A stretch of 64,000 bases of DNA, taken from contig NZ_CP054051.1 in the NCBI RefSeq assembly GCF_013372265.1, positions 248,001 to 312,000 on the forward strand, given 5' to 3'. Positions within the stretch are counted from its first letter, which is position 1; each line of letters begins with the position of its first letter. The stretch is from Aliarcobacter cibarius (lineage in GTDB: Bacteria > Campylobacterota > Campylobacteria > Campylobacterales > Arcobacteraceae). The notes below the pieces were generated by a model. The model was not told the DNA's origin. It worked only from the letters and a program-made list of their open reading frames with translations, and made no database searches. This document shows, piece by piece, positions 46,331-55,138 of this stretch. The translations under genes were made by a program, and so were the position numbers.

Positions 46331-46648
46331 TTAAGATCCAAATCTATATTGTTGTTTAGATTCATTTTTTTCTCTAGCTATAAATTCAATTTTCATATCA
46401 GCTTTTGGGAAAACCTTACAAGCTAAAAGAATATTGTTATTCTCTTCCTCTTGTGATACATGTTTTCTGTTCATTTTATCTTTGTGAAATTCGCCATCAT
46501 GGACTTTGATTTTACATACGCCACAAGCTCCATTATGACAACCCTTTGGAACTAAGTCCGTATATACATACAAACTATCCATTAAATTTTTATCTTCAAG
46601 GCATTTTTGACTTCTGTCTTTGTCTTTAACAAGTACATCATATTTCAA
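46331..46648 (-). CDS. dmpQ: Plant-type [2Fe-2S] ferredoxin, XylT/DmpQ-like
   Basis: 105 residues. The cluster ligands are in GCHNGACGVCKI plus a later Cys in LLACKVF. XylT-type ferredoxins reduce and reactivate the iron of catechol 2,3-dioxygenase, whose gene follows. The start is a TTG at 46648 (AAGGAT 6 nt upstream); no in-frame ATG fits. It is the first gene of the meta operon, 72 bp from a tandem TGCGA site and about 120 bp from an IS4-like insertion. Confidence 0.9.
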   Translation of the reverse strand: MKYDVLVKDKDRSQKCLEDKNLMDSLYVYTDLVPKGCHNGACGVCKIKVHDGEFHKDKMNRKHVSQEEENNNILLACKVFPKADMKIEFIAREKNESKQQYRFGS

Positions 46649-46720
46649 AATTCTATCCTTAGTTATAAATTTAAAAAGTTTTTTAAGCTTTTTAACTATG
46701 TGAACTTTACTTTAAATAAT

Positions 46721-46736
46721 TCGCATAAAATTCGCT
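46721..46736 (-). promoter_or_regulatory. Tandem TGCGA repeat, copy 2, before the meta-cleavage operon
   Basis: Read in the gene direction it is AGCGA-ATTTTA-TGCGA with 11-bp spacing, 72 bp before the ferredoxin start. The IS4-like element begins only 35 bp further upstream and has left the site intact. Confidence 0.58.
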
Positions 46737-46770
46737 TTTTCTTTTTTATAAAGATTTTATATTTTTAAAT

Positions 46771-48278
46771 AACTCAACTTTCGCACATAAAACCTAATTG
46801 TTTTTTAGTGTAAACTCTGAGCATATGAATGATTTGTTCTAAATCTTTATTTCTCTTGACAATTTCTTGAGATTCTATTATTTGTTCTAGGATTTTTACA
46901 AATAATTCCATAGATATTGCTAGAGTTTCAAGCTGGCATTCTAAATCTCTAAAAAGATTACCTAATGTTTGGGGTTCATTATTTATGCGATTTATATAAC
47001 TTGTGAGATTATAAGCTAAAAATGATAGAGTTATTCTAGCAATAATTGCTTCATAGATTCTATTTTCTTCTTTTCCAAATTGAAAATACTCTCTTAAATC
47101 TTTATATCCTTGTTCTATGTTCCATCTTTTTTTATAAGTATTGATAATTTCAATATCAGATAAATTTGTATTTGTTGATATTATTGGAATAAGATTATCT
47201 TTGGTTTTAATAAATACAATTTTTATTCTTCCAAGTGTTTTATGTGTAGTTGTAGTTGAAACATAAGTGTATTTAATAGAGTTATAGTTACTAAGTTTAG
47301 ATGTTTTTTGATTATTTACTTGATTATAAATAGACTCAAGTGTTTTAAATTTACCTGTAAATTGCCAAATTCTATTTGATTTTGATAATCTTGCAATTAC
47401 ATCAATACCATTTTCTTTTACTTCATTTATAAAATTTGGTTTAGCATACCAACTATCAACTAGTAAATAATCTACATATATTCCAGATTTTAAAACTCTT
47501 TGAATCATATGTAGAGCTAAAATATTTTTACCATCATTACCTTCAACTCTTCTTTTATAAGCATTACTTTTATGATGAAAATAGTTTTCATTAACATTTA
47601 CAATTTGATTTTTGTTGTAGTTAATAGAAAAATCTAACATCATATCAGTATAACAATCACTATAATTAAGTGATACAATATTCAAACCTTTTACTACTCT
47701 TTTTTCTTTATTACTCCAAAGATTTTTACAACTACCTTCTATAAATTTACCTCTTTTAATTTCAACAGTATCATCTATAATCAATACTTTTGTATCAGTT
47801 GTTTTTTGAAGTTTATGTAATTTACAAATTAGTTTTACAGATGTCAGTAATAGTAATTTTCTCCAGTTATATCGATTATCTTTTAAAAGTCTGTAATATA
47901 CATCTTTTTTCTTGTGCTTGCACTCTCTTTGAGATAACTATCATTACTATATTTCATAAAACTAGAAATTTTTCTATTTATTACAAACATATACAAAAAA
48001 TGTAAAATAACTAGATATGGAGATTTACCAATATCTCTTTTTATAAAATTACTCTGTTTTAAAATAGAACTAAAATTTATATCTATTAAAACTAATAATA
48101 TTGGATTCTTTAACACACTATTCATAGCAGTTTGGATAAAATTGTCAAGTCCCATAGATTTACCTTTAATATAGTTGATTGTGGTAATGAAATTATATCC
48201 AAAAGTGTCTATTTATGGGATTTAGCAAAGCTTTTATATATAAGAAATTGATGATTTTTTATGTGCGAAAGTTGAGTT
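46771..48278 (-). mobile_element. IS4-family insertion sequence with 22-bp inverted ends
   Basis: Terminal inverted repeats begin AACTCAACTTTCGCACAT at both ends (46771-46792 and complement at 48257-48278), a perfect 22-bp match. The flanking AAAT on both sides may be a target duplication. About 1.5 kb with one transposase gene in two frames. It lies between the meta-cleavage promoter region and the monooxygenase block. A fragment of the same element lies at 3290-3383. Confidence 0.85.
46774..48155 (-). CDS. IS4-family transposase, probably made by -1 frameshift
   Basis: The protein is split between frames. The first frame starts at 48155 (MGLDNFIQTAMNSVL) and reaches RKK at 47904; the second continues from DVYYRLLKDNRYNW to the stop at 46774. 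The junction is A-AAA-AAG (47910-47904), in the right phase for a -1 slip, and a slip there joins the frames into exactly 460 codons. The second part has the DDE residues in LIIDDTVEIKRG and LLVDSWYAKP and a Y-R-E signature in YKKRWNIEQGYKD. An ordinary one-base deletion is the alternative explanation. Confidence 0.8.
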
Positions 48279-48315
48279 AAATAATATATAAATAAAGTAA
48301 TTAAGATTTAAATTG

Positions 48316-48353
48316 TAGGATTAAATAAATATTTTATATTTGATTTAATCCTA
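48316..48353. terminator. Stem-loop right of the IS4-like element
   Basis: TAGGATTAAAT and ATTTAATCCTA pair around a 16-base AT loop. A second stem (AATCTTAAA 48449-48457 with TTTAAGATT 48469-48477) overlaps the stop of the flavoprotein gene. Either may end leftward transcription of the tmo unit before the IS. Confidence 0.5.
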
Positions 48354-48469
48354 ATAAATTATTAGAATGTAAATAAATAGCTGGTTGGACTTTATTTCTC
48401 TAAATTTTATATTTTGTTATTTTTTTAAATACTAACTTTGAGTATATTAATCTTAAATGAATCCTTTGT

Positions 48470-49423
48470 TTAAGATTTTGTTATAAACTTTGCAATTTTG
48501 TAACCTTGATTAAAGGCTAATGAAATGCTTCCGCCATTTTTAAACACTATATCACCTGTTACAAATAATCCTTTTATAACGGTTTCATTATTTTCATTAT
48601 AGATTGGTTGAGAAAATTCATCAATAGTTATACCGCAGTTCATAATAAAATCAATTGGAGTCGTTCCTCCCAATGCAAATATCATTCTTTCATAAATATC
48701 GCTACTATCGTCAGAATACAATATTTTTATAAGACCATTTTCATCTATAATTTCTTTTATATCTACACCTAATTTGTATTTTAATGTTCCATTTTCAAAA
48801 TAATCTTGAAGTTTTTTTTGATTTAAGGGATTTGGTCTTGTAAATTTTTCTTTTCTATATGTAATTGTTACATCATTATTTTTACTCAGAGAACATGCAT
48901 ATTCTGAAGCACTATCTCCCCCTCCAACTACTAAAATTTTTTCTCCAGTTGAAGCTGATGATAAATCAAAATTAATCCTTTTTGCCAACTTTCTAGGTAA
49001 CTTATAATCTGGTTTTTGTGGTTTTGCCATTCTTCCAATTGCAATTACCACATTTTTTGAATAATATTTACCTGATGTTGCTTGAATAGTAAATAATTCA
49101 TCCCTTTTTTCAACCAAATATGCTTCACTATTAAAAACTGTTTTAATAATTTCTGATTTACTCAAAATTGAATCAAAAATATCTATCTTTTTCTCTTTTA
49201 TATATTGGAAATCAATATTTCCGAGAAGTTCAACAACATGCCCTCCCCAGTCTCGATCAATTGGTTTACCTTCTTCATAAAAGTTCTTTATAGTTGAAGA
49301 ATGTGAAGTTGTTTTTTCCAAAATAAGTATTTTTTTAAGACCTAAAATTTCAGCCTCATATGCAGTTGCAATTCCTGCAGGACCAGCACCTAGTATTACT
49401 ATATCATATATCTCATCAATCAT
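48470..49423 (-). CDS. FAD/NAD(P)-dependent oxidoreductase of the thioredoxin-reductase-like fold
   Basis: 317 residues with two dinucleotide motifs: GAGPAGIATAYEAE at the start and VVGGGDSASEYACSL in the middle, plus the FAD motif LFVTGDI near the end. There is no CxxC pair, so it is not a thioredoxin reductase; it resembles ferredoxin-NAD(P) reductase-like or bacillithiol-reductase-like flavoproteins. It is the last gene of the unit tmoABCDE-adh. Because tmoF is missing, this flavoprotein is a candidate electron donor for the Rieske ferredoxin TmoC; that is inference. Confidence 0.8.
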   Translation of the reverse strand: MIDEIYDIVILGAGPAGIATAYEAEILGLKKILILEKTTSHSSTIKNFYEEGKPIDRDWGGHVVELLGNIDFQYIKEKKIDIFDSILSKSEIIKTVFNSEAYLVEKRDELFTIQATSGKYYSKNVVIAIGRMAKPQKPDYKLPRKLAKRINFDLSSASTGEKILVVGGGDSASEYACSLSKNNDVTITYRKEKFTRPNPLNQKKLQDYFENGTLKYKLGVDIKEIIDENGLIKILYSDDSSDIYERMIFALGGTTPIDFIMNCGITIDEFSQPIYNENNETVIKGLFVTGDIVFKNGGSISLAFNQGYKIAKFITKS

Positions 49424-49435
49424 ATTCTGTCCTTT

Positions 49436-50500
49436 TTAGGGTTTTATTAATATTTTCATAACATTATCTTCTTTATTATTAAATAATTTAAATGCTTGAT
49501 CAATATCATCTAAGTTAAACTCATGAGAAAAATACTCATCAGGATTAACAATTCCATCTTGAATATATTTAAGTGCAAGTTTCATATATGGTTGAACGTT
49601 TGCAAAACCATTCATATGTAAACTAATATCTCTTAAAAATACATCATTCAAAATTAAATTAAATTCTTGATCTGTAAACACTCCAAGAGCAGATATTGTT
49701 CCACCTGCTCTTATTAAATCAAATGCCATTTGTAAAGTTTCTTTATGTCCAACCATTTCAATTATTTTATCAAAACCTCTAATTCCTGAAATTTTCAATG
49801 CATCCTCTTTAAAATTATCAGAATTTGGATCTATAGTATTTACACCTTTTTTAAGTGCAAATTCTCTCCTATATTTAATTGGTTCAACGACAAGTATATT
49901 TTTTGCTGCAGTTTTAGTAAGTGCTATATCTAATGACATTAACCCAGTAGGTCCAGCACCAATTATTGCAACTTTTTCCCCAACTTTAATATTTGCTAAT
50001 TCATTTGCGATAATTGCGCTTGGCATATTACATGATAATGTTAATGCCGCAACATCAGATATTTCTTCTGGAATAATTATTGAATGAGCTTCTGCATGAG
50101 AAATAATCATTTCTTCAGTATGTGTACCATTTAAATTACCAAAAGGAATTCCAAATCCATAAACAGATTTGTTTGTTGTTTCACAATGAGCTGTCTGTCC
50201 ACATTCACACATATAGCAATGACCACAAGAACATGAATATGCCATCGAGATTCTATCACCTACTTTAAATTTTGATACGTTAGTACCAATTTCTAAAACC
50301 TCTCCACAAAGTTCATGACCAGTTTGAGAAACTCCTCTTTCCATAATTAAGTCCAATGAACCTCTATATAAATGGAGATCTGAACCACAAATAGAAGTAG
50401 CTAAAACTTTTACTTTGATATCAAATTTATTAGAAATTATTGGCGTTTCTTTTTCTCCACATCTTATATCTTTTGGTCCATAATATATTGCTGTTTTCAT
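49436..50500 (-). CDS. Zinc-dependent medium-chain alcohol dehydrogenase
   Basis: 354 residues. Catalytic zinc ligands are in TSICGSDLHLYRG and TGHELCGEV, structural zinc Cys in CGHCYMCECGQTAHC, and the NAD loop is IGAGPTGLMSLD. It belongs to the MDR family near formaldehyde- and threonine-dehydrogenase-like enzymes. It follows tmoE after a stem-loop and precedes a flavoprotein. It could oxidise an aromatic or short alcohol arising from the monooxygenase substrates. Confidence 0.87.
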   Translation of the reverse strand: MKTAIYYGPKDIRCGEKETPIISNKFDIKVKVLATSICGSDLHLYRGSLDLIMERGVSQTGHELCGEVLEIGTNVSKFKVGDRISMAYSCSCGHCYMCECGQTAHCETTNKSVYGFGIPFGNLNGTHTEEMIISHAEAHSIIIPEEISDVAALTLSCNMPSAIIANELANIKVGEKVAIIGAGPTGLMSLDIALTKTAAKNILVVEPIKYRREFALKKGVNTIDPNSDNFKEDALKISGIRGFDKIIEMVGHKETLQMAFDLIRAGGTISALGVFTDQEFNLILNDVFLRDISLHMNGFANVQPYMKLALKYIQDGIVNPDEYFSHEFNLDDIDQAFKLFNNKEDNVMKILIKP

Positions 50501-50560
50501 AGTTAACCTTTATATGGATTAATTTATCAAATCTTCTAATGAAAACTAATTTAGAAGATA

Positions 50561-50592
50561 TTGAGAAGACGACATAAATATCATCTTCTCAA
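50561..50592 (-). terminator. Stem-loop between tmoE and the alcohol dehydrogenase gene
   Basis: On the minus strand TTGAGAAGATGA pairs with TCGTCTTCTCAA (one G-U) around an eight-base loop. No strong T run follows, so it may protect or partly end the tmoABCDE message rather than stop it fully. Confidence 0.55.
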
Positions 50593-50607
50593 ATAATTTT
50601 GTTGAAA

Positions 50608-51609
50608 TTATACAGATAGATCAAGTGTCTTTAAAAAGTCTTTTAAAGAATTTTTAGCGTCTTGAGCAGCATCTTGCACATCTGGAATTTCATTGCAATA
50701 AGCTTCAATTGCTTTATACGTTAAAGGTAGCCATTTTGCTACAATTGATTGAATATATTCTTTATTTCCCTCAACTTCTAGAGCCATTTTAACTAATGCA
50801 GTTGCCCATTTTCTATGTCTCAAACTATCGTTAAATTGGGATTGACTAAGTAGTCCTAATAAAGTATCATTATTATCTTTCGCATAATTTCCAAATTGAA
50901 CTTGAATTGATTCTTCAATCGCTGGTTTTGCAAGTAAATTTAAAACAATAAATGTTTCTGCCCAATCCCAGGCAACTAGAGCATTTTCCATTAATTCTCT
51001 AATACCTTGCCATGCAATATCATTTTCCCAAATTTCTCTTTCATTTTCAGCAAAACCTATACTTTTAAATGTATTAGAAAGTTCTTTTGTTCTGTATGCA
51101 GTATGCGTTAAAGCTCTTAATTCATCTGCCGTTTGATATGTTGCACAATTTGTAATAGTACTTGAAGGTGCCATTTGTTGTAAATATGCTGAGCCTAACT
51201 GTAAAGTATGATATACATATCTCGCAGGTGTATATAATCTAGCTAAAACTTTTGCATAACTTTCTTGAAGCATTTCATCATGACCTCTTTCATTCATTTG
51301 ATCAAAAAGACCTTTAATATATATCTCTTGACCATCTTGTAAAATATTATAGGTTCTATACACTAATTTATCAGGATCATTAAATGCATCCCAATCACTA
51401 TGTTTTAATGGACTATTATTTCTATTTTTTATATACCATTTGCTCATTTCAACATCTGGAAAATGGAATGGTTGTGCTTGATTATTCATATGAAAATGTA
51501 AATTTTTTGAAACTATTTCATATTCACTAGGTTTTTTTCTTCCACCAGAAAGATGCGACCACGTTTTTAGTGGATGCGCAAAATTTTGTGTTTTAACTTT
51601 TTCACTCAT
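50608..51609 (-). CDS. tmoE: Toluene monooxygenase hydroxylase, beta subunit (TmoE-like)
   Basis: 333 residues resembling TmoE/TouE: KTWSHLSGGRKKPSEYE at the start, then LARLYTPARYVYHTLQ and WENDIAWQGIRELMEN. The beta subunit has the ferritin-like fold without a metal site and supports the alpha subunit in the (alpha-beta-gamma)2 hydroxylase. It closes the tmoABCDE set, 12 bp after tmoD. Confidence 0.92.
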   Translation of the reverse strand: MSEKVKTQNFAHPLKTWSHLSGGRKKPSEYEIVSKNLHFHMNNQAQPFHFPDVEMSKWYIKNRNNSPLKHSDWDAFNDPDKLVYRTYNILQDGQEIYIKGLFDQMNERGHDEMLQESYAKVLARLYTPARYVYHTLQLGSAYLQQMAPSSTITNCATYQTADELRALTHTAYRTKELSNTFKSIGFAENEREIWENDIAWQGIRELMENALVAWDWAETFIVLNLLAKPAIEESIQVQFGNYAKDNNDTLLGLLSQSQFNDSLRHRKWATALVKMALEVEGNKEYIQSIVAKWLPLTYKAIEAYCNEIPDVQDAAQDAKNSLKDFLKTLDLSV

Positions 51610-51621
51610 AATATTTCCTTT

Positions 51622-51930
51622 TTATTGTTGTTTATCAAAGTAAAATCTTACCGAATCAGTTGTTGATTGAATTTGACCAGCAAAAGATGCCATATTTATT
51701 TCAAGTTCTCTCATTTCAAAATGTTTACCTAAACACTCTTCTATCGTATCTCTTCTGATTATCATTTCTTGTTCACAAGAAATTCTAAGATAAGCAGTTT
51801 GATCAGAAACTTTAATATCTTTATCTGGATTATCTATTTCAGCTGCTTCAGCTACAGCTAATGCAACATCACCAGCTCTCATGATTGGTCCTACATTATT
51901 ATTATTAACTATATCTTTATTATATGACAT
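51622..51930 (-). CDS. tmoD: Toluene monooxygenase effector protein (TmoD-like)
   Basis: 102 residues without cofactor. It resembles TmoD/TouD, the regulatory component that binds the hydroxylase and speeds and couples the reaction: [19 protein letters not shown] is the family start. AGGAAGG precedes the ATG. Confidence 0.9.
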   Translation of the reverse strand: MSYNKDIVNNNNVGPIMRAGDVALAVAEAAEIDNPDKDIKVSDQTAYLRISCEQEMIIRRDTIEECLGKHFEMRELEINMASFAGQIQSTTDSVRFYFDKQQ

Positions 51931-51951
51931 ATTATTACCTTCCTAATTTTA

Positions 51952-52296
51952 TTAACTATGTGATTTTTCAGGAGTAATTCCCTCTGTATCAACATAAATA
52001 TCATCACCCTCTACTTTAGATGGATAAACAGCAAGTTTACAATCAGTAGGATTCAAACCTTTTCCTGTACAAGAATCAAACTCCCACAAATGAGCTGTAC
52101 ATACTAGTACCCCATTCTCATTTAATATACCTTTTTGACCTAATGTTATTTCTTGATGAGGGCACATATTTTGAAAAATAACTATCTTGTCATCTTCATG
52201 TGCTACAACTAAAACTTCTGTACCATCTTTAGTTGTAAATGCCTTCATTTCACCTTCCCAAACGTCATCTAATGTACATATTTTTTCAAAAGCCAT
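51952..52296 (-). CDS. tmoC: Rieske-type ferredoxin (TmoC-like)
   Basis: 114 residues. Rieske ligands are C45 and H47 in MCPHQEI and C66 and H69 in VCTAHLWEFD. It carries electrons from a reductase to the diiron hydroxylase. The N-terminal ligands sit at the same numbers as in Pseudomonas TmoC. AGGGAG precedes the start and overlaps the end of tmoB. Confidence 0.93.
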   Translation of the reverse strand: MAFEKICTLDDVWEGEMKAFTTKDGTEVLVVAHEDDKIVIFQNMCPHQEITLGQKGILNENGVLVCTAHLWEFDSCTGKGLNPTDCKLAVYPSKVEGDDIYVDTEGITPEKSHS

Positions 52297-52310
52297 TTTA
52301 AACTCTCCCT

Positions 52311-52571
52311 TCAGTCATTGCTATAGAAAACTTCTATAGTTTCTGTTGGTAAAAGATTTGCATCTTGTACCTTCATATTTCTTGGAAACACTTCACCATT
52401 GCTATGTCTTTTTACTCTCATAACTTTACCTTCAACAGGAAGTACTCTTCTATTTACAGAATGATAAGCACATTTTTGTGCTACTTCATCCATATTATCC
52501 TCAGTATCAACTGGTACTAACTGTGCTACAAAATCATCTTCAAATAATGAAGATAGTGGAAATAATGCCAT
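52311..52571 (-). CDS. tmoB: Toluene monooxygenase hydroxylase, gamma subunit (TmoB-like)
   Basis: 86 residues, the ubiquitin-like small subunit of the hydroxylase: FPLSSLFEDDFVAQLVPVDTEDNMD, ending with PTETIEVFYSND. Its order between alpha and ferredoxin genes is that of tmoABCDE. Confidence 0.92.
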   Translation of the reverse strand: MALFPLSSLFEDDFVAQLVPVDTEDNMDEVAQKCAYHSVNRRVLPVEGKVMRVKRHSNGEVFPRNMKVQDANLLPTETIEVFYSND

Positions 52572-52592
52572 TAATTATCCTTTCTATATTAT

Positions 52593-54083
52593 TTATTTTC
52601 TAAAATCTTCTACCCATGCAAAATCATGTGCATCTTTACCAAGTTCACCAGGGCTTAAATCCATCCAAGCTAAAGCTCCAGCTAAATCTGGTGGATTAAT
52701 ATGCCCAGCCAAGAAATGATCAACAGCTGTCATAACACCTTTATATCTCTCAGGATCAGTTTCAAATACCCATTTATCAACAACTGAATTAAAATGATAT
52801 AACCTACCTTCATGTTCAAGTTGATAATCTACCAATTGTCCTTCTGATCTTTTTGTATGAGGTGGTGTAACTAATGGAATAAAACCTGTATGACAAATAA
52901 TAGGAAGTGTTTCAGGTGATACTAAATTTTCTCTACCTTCAAGTAAATTATTCGTTATAACATCCCAAGTTTTTCCATATGTATCAGTCCATCCTGGATA
53001 TTTCTCTTCTAGCCATGCCCTTTCATCTTTTCCAACACCTGCTGCTGGATTCCACCAAGCAGTTGCTCTCCAATACCAAACACCTAAATGCATACTATGA
53101 TGTCTATCTGAAATATCAGCAATAAATTCATTCCAGTACCATGGTAGGTCTAATCCAATATCGAGTAATTGTCTTTCAAATTGTGCAACAATCCACTCTT
53201 CCATAAATTCTTTAAATGATTGCTTTCTATGTGATATAGGAGTATAATAATCCATAATTGGTCCTGTTAAAACAGAAAATAATCTCCATGCTTTCCAAAT
53301 TGACAAATCAACCATTTTTTGTGCTTCTTCTTTTTTACCATTTTCAACAAGAATTTTTAAAGATGGTCCTCCTTGTTGTGCATGTCTTGACTCATCTGTT
53401 TGAATACTTGAAATTAAACTCGCAAAAGTATGATCTCCTGTTTCTGCAGCATCTGCAGCTAGACCTAAAAATTGCATATTTGTAAATCCTGTCTCAAAAG
53501 AGAAAGTAAGCATAATAGAAGTTGCAACTGCATCTCTAGTTAACATAATATCATCAAAGAAGTTTCTACCGGCAACCGCAGCCCACTCATTTGTATGATT
53601 TGCTTTCCAAGCCCAATCCCATTGTCTACTTCTTTCTGTGTAAGTATGTGGAAAATATAATTGATGTTGACCGTGTCTATTTTCATCAAGCATACCAAAA
53701 GTTGCCATGTTTCTATTACCTGGAGCTTTTGCAAATCTAGCCATTCTTGTTTCAGCAATACTAGCAGCATATTCAGCGGTTGCAACTGCTCCATAGTGTA
53801 ACTGCATTGTAGCTTCCCAACCTGGATCTACATTATCCATAAATTTAGATCTAGATAAAGCAGCTTTTATAGAGTAAATCCCTGCATCTTTTTCTCTTTG
53901 TGTTTCAACATACTCTGGAAATGTAACTTTATACGGTTCATCATAATTTTCCCATTTCTCAAGTGAAATTCCTCTAGCTCCACTCATTTCTTCAGGAAAG
54001 AGTTCATCCTCTGTAACATATTTGGGTGTCCAATTTGTTGTTCGAGTTAAATCATACCATTCTTCTCTTTTCATTAAAGACAT
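52593..54083 (-). CDS. tmoA: Toluene-4-monooxygenase-type hydroxylase, alpha subunit (TmoA-like)
   Basis: 496 residues, closely similar to TmoA throughout (YDLTRTTNWTPKYVTEDEL; AARFAK-like MARFAKAPGNRNMATFGM). All six diiron ligands are at the T4MO numbers: E104, E134, H137, E197, E231 and H234 (DENRHG, DESRHA), and the gating Thr201 is in ETGFTN. It oxidises benzene or toluene rings to phenols using O2. It is the first gene of its unit; a tandem TGCGA site lies 46 bp upstream and a degraded IS3 fragment just beyond. Confidence 0.95.
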   Translation of the reverse strand: MSLMKREEWYDLTRTTNWTPKYVTEDELFPEEMSGARGISLEKWENYDEPYKVTFPEYVETQREKDAGIYSIKAALSRSKFMDNVDPGWEATMQLHYGAVATAEYAASIAETRMARFAKAPGNRNMATFGMLDENRHGQHQLYFPHTYTERSRQWDWAWKANHTNEWAAVAGRNFFDDIMLTRDAVATSIMLTFSFETGFTNMQFLGLAADAAETGDHTFASLISSIQTDESRHAQQGGPSLKILVENGKKEEAQKMVDLSIWKAWRLFSVLTGPIMDYYTPISHRKQSFKEFMEEWIVAQFERQLLDIGLDLPWYWNEFIADISDRHHSMHLGVWYWRATAWWNPAAGVGKDERAWLEEKYPGWTDTYGKTWDVITNNLLEGRENLVSPETLPIICHTGFIPLVTPPHTKRSEGQLVDYQLEHEGRLYHFNSVVDKWVFETDPERYKGVMTAVDHFLAGHINPPDLAGALAWMDLSPGELGKDAHDFAWVEDFRK

Positions 54084-54129
54084 ATTCTACTCCTTATTAT
54101 ATTTGTAAACGCATTCTAATAAATAGTTA

Positions 54130-54145
54130 TCGCAATTTAATCGCA
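54130..54145 (-). promoter_or_regulatory. Tandem TGCGA repeat, copy 3, before tmoA
   Basis: In the gene direction TGCGA-TTAAAT-TGCGA, perfect halves with 11-bp spacing, 46 bp before tmoA. The IS3 remnant begins within a few bases upstream. Confidence 0.65.
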
Positions 54146-54147
54146 TT

Positions 54148-54259
54148 ATCTATTGAACTGTTTTATAATAGAATTAGATCTCATAGTTATTTAAATGGAT
54201 TATCTCCTGTTGAATTTGAAGAAAAGATAGAAAGGTTACACTCAGTAACAGCAGTATAG
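54148..54259 (+). pseudogene. C-terminal remnant of IS3-family transposase
   Basis: About 36 codons ending in TAG at 54257-54259: IELFYNRIRSHSYLNGLSP, then VEFEEKIERL. This is the usual end of IS3-type OrfB integrase domains. Nothing else of the element remains. The longer open frame beginning at 54026 overlaps tmoA and is not a gene. Confidence 0.8.
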
Positions 54260-54283
54260 AAAATGAAATAAATATGTCTTAAT

Positions 54284-55090
54284 TTAAGTTACCACTCCAA
54301 TCATCTTTAAACTAAGAATTAAAGGAATTAATGAAAATAATTTTTTCATCAAATCAACATTTATTTTATGCACTAACATAACACCAATTGGAGCTGTTAA
54401 AAAACTAGCAAATGCTACACAAATAAGTGCAGGAATTGATACAAATCCTAAAGTTAAAGTTTCAATAGAAGTGTGACTCCAACCATTTATGATGTATCCC
54501 AAAGTTCCTGAAATTGCTATTGGTAAACCAATTGCTGAAGATGTTGCAATTGCTTTTTTAATATCTATATTTTGATGCAATAAATAAGGAACACTCATAA
54601 TTCCACCTCCAATAGACACTAAAGATGATAATGCTCCAATAGCACCACCTGAAAGTATATGAGTTTTTGCTGTAAAAATCTTATTCTCAGGTTTTGGTTT
54701 TTTACCTACAAACATTATTACAGCAGAATAAAACATAAACAAAGAAAAAATTATAGATAAATAAAATGAATCAAGCTTAGAAGCTATAAAAGTTGCTAAA
54801 AATGTGCCTATAAATATTCCAGGAACCATCATCTTTACAACATCCCAAACAATAGCTTTTTTCTTTTGTTGAGCTTTAATACTTGAAATTGAAGTAACAA
54901 TTATAATTGCCATAGAAGTTCCTAAAGCCAAATGAACAACATTATTTTCATCAATTGTATTATTTAGTAAAAACATAGATGTTAAAACAGGAACTATAAC
55001 TCCTCCACCACCTATTCCAAAAAGCCCTGAAACAACTCCGACAAAAGAGCCCAAAGCTAAAAAATATAAAATTGTTTGTAAATCTAACAT
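54284..55090 (-). CDS. TauE/SafE-family (TSUP) membrane transporter
   Basis: 268 residues with about eight membrane helices and two internal repeats carrying GLFGIGGGGVIVPVL and SLVSIGGGIMSVPYL. The family exports sulfite, sulfoacetate or other organic anions. It follows the phenol hydroxylase operon after a strong terminator, so it may be expressed only by read-through or by itself. Export of an aromatic or sulfur acid is possible. Confidence 0.88.
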   Translation of the reverse strand: MLDLQTILYFLALGSFVGVVSGLFGIGGGGVIVPVLTSMFLLNNTIDENNVVHLALGTSMAIIIVTSISSIKAQQKKKAIVWDVVKMMVPGIFIGTFLATFIASKLDSFYLSIIFSLFMFYSAVIMFVGKKPKPENKIFTAKTHILSGGAIGALSSLVSIGGGIMSVPYLLHQNIDIKKAIATSSAIGLPIAISGTLGYIINGWSHTSIETLTLGFVSIPALICVAFASFLTAPIGVMLVHKINVDLMKKLFSLIPLILSLKMIGVVT

Positions 55091-55110
55091 TATAAAACCT
55101 TTAAAAAAAG

Positions 55111-55138
55111 AAGATACAACTTAAAAAAGTTGTATCTT
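55111..55138 (-). terminator. Strong terminator after dmpP
   Basis: AAGATACAACTT pairs perfectly with AAGTTGTATCTT around four bases, followed on the minus strand by CTTTTTTT. It touches the dmpP stop codon and ends the phenol hydroxylase operon. Confidence 0.88.

Noticed and set aside
50004-50020. TGCGATAATTGCG inside the alcohol dehydrogenase gene as another regulator site
   Set aside because: Spacing between halves is 9 bp, not 11, and it lies inside a gene.
54026-54259. 77-codon plus-strand frame overlapping the tmoA start as a gene
   Set aside because: Only its last part resembles a known protein (IS3 transposase end); the first part is antisense to tmoA.
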